From positions 16,948-80,947 of the forward strand of contig MU832247.1 in NCBI GenBank assembly GCA_029204225.1: 64,000 nucleotides of DNA, read 5' to 3'. Below are positions 49,986 through 61,900 of this stretch, piece by piece. Positions within the stretch are counted from its first letter, which is position 1. Each line of letters begins with the position of its first letter. Both the position numbers and the translations under genes were made by a program. This DNA is from Diphasiastrum complanatum (lineage: Eukaryota > Streptophyta > Lycopodiopsida > Lycopodiales > Lycopodiaceae). Below the pieces are notes generated by a model. The model ran no database searches. It saw only the letters and a list, made by a program, of their open reading frames with translations, and was not told where the DNA came from.

Positions 49986-51033
49986 AATGGAGTATGTTCC
50001 AACTCGATGTTTCTAATGCATTTCTCAATGGTTACCTTGAGGAGGAGATTTACATGGAGCAGCCTCCAGGTTTTGTGAAGGTGATGAATCAAAAGTTTGT
50101 CTTTTGTTCAAAAGTCTTTATGGACTAAAACAGGCACCAAGGTCTTGGTATGCAAGGCTCAACTCCTATCTCATATCACTCGGATCTTGTCTAAGTGAAT
50201 ATGACCCTTCTCTACATTATAAGTTTGTAGATAATTTTGTAATTATACTTCTCATCTATGTAGATGATATCATTCTTTGTGGAAATATTGAGAGGCTAGT
50301 TGAAGAAACTAAGCATGCACTTGGTACTGAGTTTAAGATGCAGGACTTAGGAGTTCTTCACTATATTCTAGGCCTTGAAATAGATTTTTGGAAAGGTCAT
50401 GCATTTATAAGCCAAAGTAGATATGCACTTTCCATGCTTAGGAAATTCCATATGGAAAACTATAAAGGCGTAGATATACCTATGGAGCACGCTGTAAAAG
50501 TTCCTATGAAAGATGATGAAAAATCCTTCGTGGACATCACTCTTTATAGGAGTCTTATTGGCTCACTTATTTGTTTAACAGTGACTAGGCCTGATCTAAG
50601 CTTTTGTGTTCATAAGCTAAGTCAACACATGCAGGATCCAAAGTTATATCATTGGAAGTTGGCTAAAAGAGTCTTGAGGTATATATCTTCTACCTTGGAT
50701 TATGGATTATTCTACAAAGGAGAAGATCTGACTTTGATTGCTTTTTCGGATTCAGATTTTGCAAGAGACAGGTTGGATAGGAAATCCACAAGTGCTTACA
50801 CTATATTTCTTGGAGGGAGCTTGGTTTCCTGGCTATCAAAGAAGCAGGCAACTATTTCCTTATCATCTTGTGAAGCTAAATACAAATCTCTTACAACCAC
50901 GACAAAGGAGGTTTTATGGATTAAAAGGCTACTTTTGGAGCTAAAGCGTTATGCAGATGAAGATCTTCCAATTATCAAGAATGATAACATTTTTGCTTAA
51001 GCTCTTGCAAATAATCATGTCTTTTATGCAAGA
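49433..51033 (+). repeat. Left arm of a 1.6-kb inverted repeat
   Basis: Almost identical to the reverse complement of 51880-53468. The translated RT parts differ at only about six of 298 residues. The right arm lacks about 7 bp near its outer end. Each arm contains integrase on one strand joined head to head with RT on the other, so the internal inversion came first and the palindromic duplication later. Confidence 0.9.
49986..51000 (+). pseudogene. Copia reverse transcriptase and RNase H (left arm)
   Basis: Plus strand from [20 protein letters not shown] (about 49992), a small frame break after GFVK (about 50085), then an open 298-codon frame 50104-51000: [79 protein letters not shown] (RNase H Asp) and SWLSKKQATISLSSCEAKYK. 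The EAKYK motif has Lys where most copia proteins have EAEY. The end of RNase H is missing. Confidence 0.93.
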
Positions 51034-51879
51034 TTGATCAAAGGACAGTATGCTTGAAAAATCTATGACAAGAGCACAATGGCATACATCTGATGAAAAA
51101 TCTAACTCCTCACTATGAGAATTGAATGTCAGAAATAATTCTAAGTGTTCAGTATGGAAAAAACAGGTTGCTCTCGGGTAGAGAGAGAAAATCAATGATG
51201 GCAAACTCGAGTAGAGAGAGAATGATCCAAAACACGAAAATCTCAATATTCACAATGTTTTGCCAAGCTTTCCCTACATGAGAGAGACTCGAATTCCTAC
51301 AGTGGAGTTGCATGGAAAGTCCACTTAACTGAACTAATTCATCTACCAGAGATCCACATGTGTAACTGCATGCATGTATGTTGCATGTACTGCATGTCAA
51401 CTCATAAAACTGCCTAGACATGTGTAGATCATAGAAACCACTTTGCATGTTGCATGCACTGATTGCATGTGGCTTGCATGCATACAATATGACATTGCAT
51501 GCTATCTAAACTTCTGCATGTCATCAAAATTGAATCTATCTAACTAAAATCCGAGCTATACTAGAAGGTTATGTGCTCAATTCACATACCTTTTATGTAC
51601 AACATGAAATCTAGTGGAAATCATCATGGACATGGCCCCAAACTCGAGATAGGAAGATAATATTTTAGTAATCTTCACACTCCTTAAAATTTATGTTCCT
51701 ATCAACATAGACTTTGAGATTAGGCCAAGGTTAGACCTCATCTTCATAAAGACATTCTTGAGTAGAGGTTTGGTGAGAAGATCTGCAACACAATCTGAAG
51801 ATGCAACATGTTCCAATGAGATCTCTCTCCCAATGACTTTTTCTCTTACAAAATGATGAGCCACTTCAATATGCTTGCT
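51034..51879. repeat. Spacer of the inverted repeat, with a TGCATG cluster
   Basis: No complete gene. 51357-51520 contains about ten TGCATG or GCATGC hexamers in 165 bp. The right part (51700-51879) encodes on the minus strand the RNase H end that continues the right-arm RT. Confidence 0.7.
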
Positions 51880-52923
51880 CTTGCATGAAAGACTGGATTA
51901 TTTGCAAGAGCTTAAGCAAAAATGTTATCATTCTTGATAATTGGAAGATCTTCATCTGCATAACACTTTAGCTCCAAAAGTAGCCTTTTAATCCATAAAA
52001 CCTCCTTTGTCGTGGTTGTAAGAGATTTGTATTTAGCTTCACAAGATGATAAGGAAATAGTTGTCTGCTTCTTTGATAGCCAAGAAACCAAGCTCCCTCC
52101 AAGAAATATAGTGTAAGCACTTGTGGATTTCCTATCCAACCTGTCTCTTGCAAAATCTGAATCCAAAAAAGCAATCAAAGTCTGATATTCTCCTTTGTAG
52201 AATAATCCATAATCCAAGGTAGAAGATATATACCTCAAGACTCTTTTAGCCAACTTCCAATGATATAACTTTGGATCCTGCATGTGTTGACTTAGCTTAT
52301 GAACACAAAAGCTTAGATCAGGCCTAGTCACTGTTAAACAAATAAGTGAGCCAATAAGACTCCTATAAAGAGTGATGTCCACGAAGGATTTTTCATCATC
52401 TTTCATAGGAACTTTTACAGCGTGCTCCATAGGTATATCTACGCCTTTATAGTTTTCCATATGGAATTTCCTAAGCATGGAAAGTGCATATCTACTTTGG
52501 CTTATAAATGCATGACCTTTCCAAAAATCTATTTCAAGGCCTAGAATATAGTGAAGAACTCCTAAGTCTTGCATCTTAAACTCAGTACCAAGTGCATGCT
52601 TAGTTTCTTCAACTAGCCTCTCAATATTTCCACAAAGAATGATATCATCTACATAGATGAGAAGTATAATTACAAAATTATCTACAAACTTATAATACAG
52701 AGAAGGGTCATATTCACTTAGACAAGATCCGAGTGATATGAGATAGGAGTTGAGCCTTGCATACCAAGACCTTGGTGCCTGTTTTAGTCCATAAAGACTT
52801 TTGAACAAAAGACAAACTTTTGATTCATCACCTTCACAAAACCTGGAGGCTGCTCCATGTAAATCTCCTCCTCAAAGTAACCATTGAGAAATGCATTAGA
52901 AACATCGAGCTGGAACATACTCC
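51700..52923 (-). pseudogene. Copia reverse transcriptase and full RNase H (right arm)
   Basis: Minus strand. RT begins [20 protein letters not shown] (about 52916). The main frame is 52808-51912, the near-twin of the left-arm ORF. A stop and frameshift follow, then the RNase H tail is kept: KHIEVAHHFVREKVIGREIS, HVASSDCVADLLTKPLLKNV and MRSNLGL (about 51880-51700). That tail is absent from the left arm, so this arm is the one attached to the original element. Confidence 0.92.
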
Positions 52924-53468
52924 ATTTCTCATCAACTAAGAGCAAAGGAGGAGCAAATTGTTTTGTTTCCTTTGTATATGATTATAAAGATATTCTTCTA
53001 TATGATGTCTTCTAAAGCCATGGTTTATGATGTTTTCCGTACTTTCAAAGCTTATGTAGAAAAGCAGTTTTCTTTCAAGTTGAAAGATTGAGAAGTGATA
53101 GTGGAAGAGAATACACCTCCAATAAGTTTAAAGACTTTTGTGAGAGAGAGGGAATTCAAAGAGAGTTTTCTTCTTCGTATACTCCTCAGCAAAATGGAGT
53201 TGTTGAGAGAAAAAATATAACTTTGTGTGAATGTGCAAAAGCCATTAGGCTAGAAGCTTCTCTGCCTAAAGAATTTTGGGGAGAAGCAGTTGCATGTGCA
53301 AACTATCTTTGTAATAGGCTTCCTAATCTTGCAATAGGAGGAAAAACACCATTTGAGATGTTTTATAAGAAAAAGCCTAAGGTAGATCATCTTAGGATGT
53401 TTGGCTGTGTATGCTTTGTGCATGTACCTCTAGAGACTAGGAAGAAGGAAGATCCTAGTCAAGGAATT
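51880..53468 (-). repeat. Right arm of the 1.6-kb inverted repeat
   Basis: Partner of 49433-51033 with about 846 bp between the arms. The small divergence points to a recent event compared with the decayed elements around it. Confidence 0.9.
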
Positions 53469-53477
53469 ACAAAATGA
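52924..53477 (+). pseudogene. Copia integrase (right arm)
   Basis: Plus strand. [20 protein letters not shown] (52930 on), a frameshift near 53087, then 53088-53477 MRSDSGREYTSNKFKDFCER, TPQQNGVVERKNITL and KEFWGEAVACANYLC. It stops at RKKEDPSQGITK, where the repeat arm ends. A 30-bp piece of the RNase H region (AAAATGATGAGCCACTTCCA) follows at about 53470. Confidence 0.92.
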
Positions 53478-53499
53478 TGAGCCACTTCCATATGCTTGT

Positions 53500-53807
53500 G
53501 TGCAATCACAGCACCTCAGTAAGATCCTATAGGGTGTGTGGTGAAGTTCACACGTGCTAAAAACTTCACATACCAAATCGTTTCACCATTGGTGTTTCTG
53601 GATGCCAATTTACCCAAATCTCTTTGGATAACTAGATATGTTGCTGTAGCATTCATTGTGAATATTACATATCACATTCCAATTACCTTCTTACATACAC
53701 TTATCATACAAAAGAAGAGATTACTCTCTCTCTTGGGGAACAATCAAACCTTTTATACTACTTAATTCATTGATTTTGTGGAAATCTATAACGATTAGGC
53801 CACCACA
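53500..53807 (+). repeat. Probable Ty3 5' LTR
   Basis: Ends CCACCACA directly before the primer-binding site. The start is uncertain (TGTGTGCAATCACAGC near 53500 is the best candidate). It contains a TTTTATACTACTTAA promoter-like stretch. Confidence 0.5.
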
Positions 53808-53812
53808 TAATT

Positions 53813-53830
53813 TGGCGTCGTTGTCGGGGA
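53813..53830 (+). other. Primer-binding site (tRNA-Asp type)
   Basis: TGGCGTCGTTGTCGGGGA, the Athila/Tat-type site with two changes, five bases after the LTR end. Confidence 0.8.
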
Positions 53831-53896
53831 GATGAATTTCATCTTTTGTAATATTTTTAAGTGTATTAAGTCTACGAATCTTTCTTATGTAATGCA

Positions 53897-54770
53897 TGTC
53901 AAGAACATACTCTCAAGCAACTATTGAACAGAAACGTTTAGAGCATGCACAACGATTAGAAGCATATAGAAAATCTAGAGATTTGTATCTACAGAATTTG
54001 AAAATTCACCAATTAGAGCAAGATTAACACTTGAAGTGTTTAACGATCTTCTAAACGCTACTACAACGTTTGTAGATTCATTTGAGAAAAGGTCCATTAA
54101 AACACCAAGTTCTACAGACTCATCAGATTCAGATTTGTCTGATTCCACTTCTGAACCAAGTTCAGGATCAAAATCTTCTTTATCAGAACCATCATTTGAG
54201 CGTAGCCTAGATCTTGATCCTCCTAGTCCTCCTAGTCCTCCTAGTTCACCACCTGATAATATGGCGAACCCAGCGCCACCCACATCTACCAAAATTAGAT
54301 ACGATTTCTTTAAGGGATCATCGTCTGAAGATGCAGATAGTTATTTGTCCCAGTTTGAATCTATTACTATAGCAAATAAAGAACATACAGACGAGGACAA
54401 AGTTAGAATTTTGCCAGGTCTTTTGCGAAAGCAGGCTAGGATTTGGTATAGTCAATTAGTACCGAAAATGGTCAATACTTGGAACGCTTTAAAAGCAGCA
54501 ATCCTTAAGCAGTTTAGGGAGATAGGATACTCCACTAGATTGTTGGCACGACTTAATTCTGTTGAGAAAAAGCCGAAGAAATCACTTAGAAAGTATACTC
54601 GTAGAGTTAAGAATTTAGTTGAAAAATTTGAGCCCAATATCCAATTCCTATGCAAAATGAATGGTTCTTCGGCGGCTTGCCTAAGAAAATGGATCGTTAT
54701 TGTCGACATGGATTGATGAACATACGAGTTAGGCATTCACCATAGAATAGCACCCACATTAAGACATTTA
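53897..54770 (+). pseudogene. Ty3 gag
   Basis: From MSRTYSQATIEQKRLE (about 53897), with a stop or frame change near 54027, then 54036-54716: a Ser/Asp-rich segment, a PPSPPSPPSSPP run, and the gag core YDFFKGSSSEDADSYLSQFE, ILPGLLRKQARIWYSQLVPK and LKKFREIGYSTRLL-type sequence. No CCHC knuckle is seen, so the end is truncated and joins a protease fragment. Confidence 0.8.
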
Positions 54771-56330
54771 AAGTTAGTTGATGCAACTAGAAGATCACCG
54801 ATAGGAGAATTGTCCCACGTTACAGTCTACATCGGAGACCATAAGTTCCTAATGGATTTTATTATATTAAGGACTACACGAGAATCGTCGTATAAAGTAT
54901 TATTAGGACGACCATGGCTCTACCAAGCCAATGTCATAACCCACTGGAAGAAGGAGATTACCTTCAGATATTAGATGGAGACACCGACGGGAAAAAGCCA
55001 TAAAAGAATTACGGTATCCTGGGAAAAGGATAAGTATGAAGGTGAGACACATACATCATCCTTGAGCTATACTTCAGAGAATGAAAGAGCTTAGTCTGTA
55101 AGGACTGAGGAAGGGGAGAGATTTGTCACATTGAGTATACCTACAAATAGCAATAAAGTAGAATATGTAGATATAGGAGATTGTGGAGTCCCAGAGATTA
55201 GTGCTATTATAGGAGACCATACTATTGATAGAATACTAATAGACTCAGGATCCAGTATCAACTTAATAAATGAGACGATGGTTAAGGAATTAGGACTAGA
55301 AAAACGAATACAGCCTATTACTTATCATGAAATCCATTTAGCAGATGCATCCAAATGCATACCAGTAGGTGAGCTAAAGGGTATTAGTGTAGTTATAGAG
55401 ACAAAGATGTTCGTTATGAATTTCTTTGTCATAAACCCAGTAGATACACCACCATATTCAATATTATTTGGAAGACCATGGCTATATCAACTGGATGCTA
55501 TTATAAATTGGTCTACCAAACAAATATTTTTTCTAGGCATTCTCATAGACAGTCCAATAGGGGGTCACCTTTTGAGATGGGGTGAGGAGTTAGCTAGACC
55601 TATTGAATCCTAGATCAATTTCATAGAATGTTATGAGATTGATGAGGATGAGAAAATTCCAATAACATCCGAGTCAAGGGAAGTTCTAGGTGGAACCAGA
55701 GCAAGCCTAACTGAATGGATGGTAGATAAGACATATTATGTAGAAATAGAAATTAATAAAGGTAAAATTCATATAAACACCAATTAGACTGGAAACGTGA
55801 AGAGTATATATTACTTCTTTAGAAATATCAAAACTTATTTGCTTGATCGATGGACGATTTAGCAGGAATACCAGTTAAATGGGGAGAACATAGAATAGAT
55901 CTTATTCAGGGAACAATACATGTTAGGCAGCACCAATATAGATTAAATCCAAAGTATTCCTTGTAAGTTAAAGATGAATTAGATAGATGTCTTAGAGCGG
56001 ATATTATATATCCTGTTCTAAGTAGTGAGTGGGTGTCACCAATAGTTATAGTACCTAAGAAGAAGAAGGGCAAGATTAGAGTTTGCCAGGATTTTAGGAA
56101 ACTAAATGCTGCTACAGCAAAGGATTATCATCATCTGCCTTATACAGATACTATTCTTGACCAAGTAGCCGGTCATGAACGTTATAGTTTTTTAGATGGG
56201 TTTTCAGGTTATAATCAAGTTTTCATTAAGGAGGAAGATAGATCCAAGACTACTTTTACCACTGATTGGTGGACGTACGTGTATTGTATAGATAAGGAGC
56301 CGACGATAATCTTTGTCGATGTTTAGAACC
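54770..56330 (+). pseudogene. Ty3 protease (two copies of its C-terminal module) and partial RT
   Basis: A first protease module lacking the active site reads GELSHVTVYIGDHKFLMDF and VLLGRPWLYQANVITHW (54808-54955). A second, complete one follows in 55131-55613: DRILIDSGSSINLINETMV (active-site Asp) and ILFGRPWLYQLDAIINW. RT starts near 55850 (MDDLAGIPVKWGEHRIDLIQ), with SPIVIVPKKKKGKIRVCQDF and FLDGFSGYNQVFIKEEDRSK, and stops at TTDWWTYVYCIDKEP. The YxDD active site and all of RNase H are deleted. Several stops (54976, 55612, 55965). Confidence 0.85.
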
Positions 56331-57297
56331 CACCGAGATGACCACTGTGATAAGTGCATTACATGAGAAAGATTCGAGGGGCCACTATGCTCTTAAAAGT
56401 ACTGCAAGAAAGATCCTTAACGCTAAACATTGGTGGCCTACCATCTATAGAGATGTTAAATTGTTCATTCAAAAATGTGATGTATGTCAGAGGATGGGTA
56501 AACCCAGCTTCGTGACACATTGGCCACTTACTCCAATTATTCCCTTAGCACCTTTTGAGAAGTGGGGGATAGATTTTGTAGGGCCTATCAAACTGATCAC
56601 TCGTAAAACTCGTCGACGTTACATCTTGTTGCTACGGACTATGCTACCAAGATGGTAGAGGCCAAAGCCACAATTAAAAACGATGCTAAGACTGTAGCAA
56701 AGTTTTTATTCCAAAAGATTATCACACGTTATGGATGTCCCTTAGAAGTCGTTAGTGATAGGGGAACCCATTTCCTTAATCAGACCATCGAGGCTATGTT
56801 GTCATATTTCTCAATTACAATCACCAAACCACTCCATATAATCCTAAAGCGAATGGGCTTACGGAGCGAGCAAACATAATTTTGTGTAAAATTCTGAATA
56901 AAGTAACGGAAACGCATTCTTTTGATTGGGATCAGAAGTTACCATCTGTCTTATGGGCATACAGAACTGCCGAAAAGATCACAACTAGACAGACTCCATA
57001 CTATCTTGTGTATGGAATGCATCCCACATTACCAATAGAATTCAAAGTTCCGACATTCAGAATAAAAGAAAGAAATTTTCGATCAATCTATTAAAAAAAT
57101 AAAAATTAAATGAGGGAACTACGTGCTTCTGTATGATAACAGACGCATTTGTTTCCTGGGAAATTACATACCAGATGGATGGGACCTTACAAAATCATAG
57201 AAGTTTTTAACAATGGATCACTTCAGTTAGCCGATCTTAAAGGACATTTACTTGATACTCGAGTAAATGGCTCAAGAGTAAAGCGCTACTATGACTA
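56331..57297 (+). pseudogene. Ty3 integrase
   Basis: Zinc domain ALHEKDSRGHYALKSTARKI, KHWWPTIYRDVKLFI and CDVCQRMGKP; catalytic core WGIDFVGPIKLITRKT (first Asp), EVVSDRGTHFLNQTIEAM (second Asp), a Glu region frameshifted near 56820-56880, then SFDWDQKLPSVLWAYRTAEK and YYLVYGMHPTLPIEF. The tail ends NGSLQLADLKGHLLDTRVNG and SRVKRYYD. Frame changes at 56650 and 56880. Confidence 0.88.
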
Positions 57298-58700
57298 ATT
57301 TTCGATGAATATGGAAGTTCAGGTTTTTGCGAAACATGCGAAATTTGCGATATCGTTCACATTTCATCCAACTTGTTATTTTCAGTTTTGAAATTTTACT
57401 ACATTGATACTTCCTACTGTATCTTTTGCGAAAATGCCGACACCTTCGCTTCATCAATAAGTCACCATATTCCTTGCAAAAAATGCGACACCATTTGGAT
57501 TTACTTTCGTTCCATCCTTGACCTTCGGAAATCATTTTGTTACGTTCCTTCGTTTCCATCATGTTTTTATGTCAACATCATATTGCAAATATGCGAAAAA
57601 CTCTACCATGAGTCAAGGATCTCTCTACCATCCTTTGTTGATGGTGGGAGGGTCGATGTTGGGAGGGACCCAGCTTGAAGTCATAGTTGCTTTTAGAAAT
57701 ACACTCATCAAGACTTTAGTTTGCAAGGCAATCCCAACAAATACATGTGAATCTATTGTACACAAGTTAGTGGTCACTCTTGTTTCCTTCTAGAACACTG
57801 CCCGGGTGGGTGGCCGGGTTGCGAACTTGGGTGGGATTGTTGGGTGGTGAATCCCACCGGGTTCACACCTTTTGTAAGATTTCAGACTTATTCCTTTGAC
57901 CAACACATCCTGAGGTTAAGTAAGAGAGCAAGGCCAACAAAGGCAAGTGAATCTCTACACCATCCCACATGTTCCTCCATAGACTTGACACCCTTCTCCC
58001 TATGTAGTTTGTGACGTCTACACAGAATTTGGTGGCTGGTTTTCTAGTGAAGGACGGAACTCACGTGCATTTCTAATCTCTCACCTTCCTGGAATGCCTC
58101 TCGAGGGGGTTCTGGTTCTGGAACGGCTGCTCGACTCCCATTTCTTAGGCCTCACGCTTCATCTAATAATAATGGAGTCTTCGGGAAACCAAGAGCCCTC
58201 CTTCTCTACAACTGCTACTGCAGTTGCTGCATCTTCATTTGTCCACGTGCGTGAGAATTGACTCAAAATATCTCTCTTCAACTGCCACAAACACAAACTA
58301 CATTCTCTCACTCTAATGTCACCACCTCCGATCTTCTCCTCCCCTTATTGGGTGTTGTCTCTGCTCTTCTATAAATTATGGTCTTCACTCTCATATTTCT
58401 TGCTTCAACCCATTCTTGGGCCAGTCTAATTGCATACGACGAGAGACTGCATCAGACATCTCTCTCTGCCTCTCTCTCACATTACATTTGTTTCTCAGGT
58501 TTTCATGATTGCTGGTTGGATTCTGTCTTTCTCTAGGACAAGATGAGTGCCCAGCAGATTAGGATTTGGATCAAGAGAAGTAACAAAGTGATCGACCCTT
58601 TTTAGTTTTTCCATTTCGGATCGGCGTTGAGAGTGTGGAAAATAGAGGTGAACTGAACCAAGCAGCAATTTAAGTAAAGTTGCTTTGGAAGAGTTCGGCG
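57298..58700. other. 3' end of the Ty3 element and upstream flank of ABCG gene 2
   Basis: 57300-57620 has TTTTTGCGAAA-type repeats like those at 15.3 and 17.3 kb. A purine-rich GGTGGGAGGGTCGATGTTGG at 57644-57663 could be a polypurine tract, but a 3' LTR matching 53500-53807 is not obvious. 57800-57880 is G+C richer with repeated CCGGGTTG. No gene. Confidence 0.45.
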
Positions 58701-58779
58701 GATTGATAAGATAATCGGATTAACTTGCAATTATAGTTGGCTAAGTTTAGACGAGCTGGGCTTAGTTAGTGGATATCGT

Positions 58780-58915
58780 ATCTAGTAGTGCCTGCTTGAT
58801 TTCTGACATTTTACAGAGAAAAAGCAAAATCCATCTCTGTATCTGCAGAAATTTGGATTAAAGCAATTTAGCTTTTCTCTAACGAAGGCACTAGCAGCAA
58901 AATTCGAGACTTGAA
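58780..58915 (+). promoter_or_regulatory. 5' region of ABCG gene 2
   Basis: Shares GCTTGATTTCTGACAT and AGCAAAATTCGAGACTTGAA with the region before gene 1, which supports the ATG at 58916 as the true start. Confidence 0.55.
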
Positions 58916-61900
58916 ATGGCAGCACCAACTCCCAAACTGGATGCAGAGATATGGGGTGGCAGAAGTTCTCTGAGCTCATGGGGTGATAATATTGTTTTCA
59001 CTCGTGCCTCCACTGGTCACCGAGAGGAAGATGACGAGGAGGCCTTGAAATGGGCAGCATTAGAAAAGATGCCTACCTACAATCGCCTACGAACTGCTAT
59101 TGTCAAAACAGAAGCTGATAACGGGAGATTTATCCACGAGGAGGTGGATGTGAGTAAACTCGGACATGAGGAACGCCAGCACATTCTTGACAAAGTATTT
59201 AAGGTGACAGAGGAAGACAATGAACGGTTTCTCATCAAACTCCGAAACAGAATCGACCAGTACTCTCTCTCTCTCTCTCTCTCTCTCTCAGCTAACAGAA
59301 TTTAGAAAAGGTCATGAAAGGGCAGAATGAGAGAAAATTAGTGAGCAACAGGGTAATCCATTTCTTTTTCACTGACTAAACTGACCTGCCTTTGTTGTGA
59401 TCAGGGTAGGGATAGCTTTGCCCAAAATCGAAGTGAGATTTGAGCATTTGAATGTGGAGGCAGACGTTTATGTGGGAACCAGAGCACTTCCTACACTCAT
59501 CAATTTTACCGTCAACATTCTTGGGGTAATAGCCATAACTGTATAGAGAGGAGATAAATTAGGGGAAGCTGCTACTCGTTTTGGTTACCTAACCTCTTTA
59601 GATCACTATTTGCCCTTGAAATCGTATCTTGGATCCAAGCTCAAAATTTTTACTCTTCTTGGCAGGATGTACTCGGTGCTCTTCACCTATTCCCATCAAA
59701 GAAAAGGGTGTTTACCATCCTGAAAGATGTGAGCGGCAGCATAAAGCCCTCCAGGTGAAGCAATACTAGAACACTTTGTCTTTTCATCACAATTTTCCTC
59801 AAACACTTGTGATGCGATTTGAAATGTTGGCCTCTTTATTTGTGAGCCGTTTAATTTGGGATGCACCAGAATTCTACCCGTTAAATTGCGTAAAACGATC
59901 AAATTACTCAAAGATGAACAAGTTGAATTCCACTACAAATGCAACAGTTTAATTTAGCAAAGTCGACTTTTCCTTACGTAATCTCTCAAAGCTGAACAAA
60001 GCTAATTCTCAAAATTACCATTTGATTCTGACAGGATGACATTACTTCTTGGACCACCTAGCTCTGGAAAGACCACCTTGCTGTTGGCTCTTGCTGGAAA
60101 ACTTGACCATGACCTAAGGGTAAAGATTTTCTTACGATTTCATTCTGCAACCATCGCAGGCAACTTAATTTTGTTCTTGTGGTAGCCTTAAGCTCTCCGA
60201 GTTTGTAACATCATAGTGGTTCCCTTCCAGGTGGCTGGACGAGTTACATATAATGGACATGAGCTTCAAGAATTTGTACCACAAAGAACATCTGCATACA
60301 TTAGCCAAACAGATTTACATATTGGGGAAATGACAGTCAGGGAAACTCTTGATTTTTCTAATCGTTGTCAAGGGGCTGGCTCTAGATATGGTAAGTCTTG
60401 CAAAGTTTAATTAGAGGGATAGAATGTGGTGCCTCTTCATATGAAGAACTAATGTTTGAGTCAAGCTATGACTGTTTATATACTGGAAACTGAACTTTTC
60501 AATCACAACTTCTTCCAGACATACTTTCCGAACTTTCCAGGAGAGAAAAGTTAGCTGGCATTAAGCCCGATCCCGTCGTTGATGCTTTTCTAAAGGTGAG
60601 TTGTCTATGGGTGTAAAGGATTGTGATTCTGAGATTGCCCATGAAAAAGATTCTAGACCTTTTCAGTAACCAGCTCATATTCATCCATGAATGTGTTTAA
60701 CTTCAGAAATTTCTTCTTTCAACTCCTTCCTGGTTCCTGTATCTTCACTGTGCTTCAAATTTTGATACTGGTTGGTTGGTTGCATTGATCAGGCAAGTGT
60801 AGTGCAGGGTCAAGAAACTAGCATTATGACAGACTACGTTCTAAAGGTTTGTGCACAGCCTTTGTATACTTTTCGGGATATAGTGGTTCAATTATTTAGC
60901 GATTGACCTTTGTTTGACATCATCAACCAGTTATGTGCATGTTATGCAGCATAATGGTGCTATCTCACTTCTGCTGGTTCATCTTTCCTGGAATGCAGAT
61001 CCTAGGGCTTGACATTTGTGCTGATACTCTAGTAGGAAATGGTATGAGGAGAGGAATATCTGGGGGTCAGAAAAAACGAGTTACAACTGGTAAGCGATGA
61101 CAGTTATTGAAGAGCTAGTATATCTACATATCTGGCAACTGAAGTTTACAAAGTTTCAAAACTTTCTTAGTAACACTTCCATGCTGATGTTCATTCAGGA
61201 GAAATGCTAGTGGGACCAGCAAAAGCTCTTTTTATGGATGAAATCTCCACTGGGTTGGATAGTTCAACAACTTTCCAGATTGTCAAATGTTTAAGACAGT
61301 CTGTTCATGTCATGGATGGGACCATGGTGGTTTCATTGCTCCAGCCGGCACCAGAGACTTTTGAACTGTTTGATGATATCATACTTCTTTCAGAAGGTCA
61401 GGTAGTCTATCAAGGGCCACGTGATCTAGTTTTAGACTTTTTTGAGACCATGGGCTTCCGATGTCCAGAAAGAAAAGGTGTTGCAGATTTCTTACAAGAG
61501 GTAAGAAGGCCCAGTTTTGCTACGCTTGAAAGAATCGCAATTATACCTATTCAATTGTCTCACTTGATCAATCTGTCACTACACATCTGCAGTTATATGA
61601 CATGTATAAGCTCACTAGTTTTGATATTGTGTTCGTTGATTGAAGGTTACTTCAAGGAAAGACCAGGAACAGTATTGGGCAAATAGAGATCAACCTTATC
61701 AGCATGTTTCAGTAGACAAATTTGCAGAAAGCTTTGCAAAGTTTCATGTTGGCGAAAACATTGCACAAGAGTTGTCAAAACCTTTTGACAGATCAAAGAG
61801 TCATCCTGCGGCACTGGTCACTAAGAAATATGCTCTTAGCAACTGGGAGCTCTTTCTAGCTTGCTTTTCAAGAGAATGGCTTCTAATGAAGCGGGACTCT

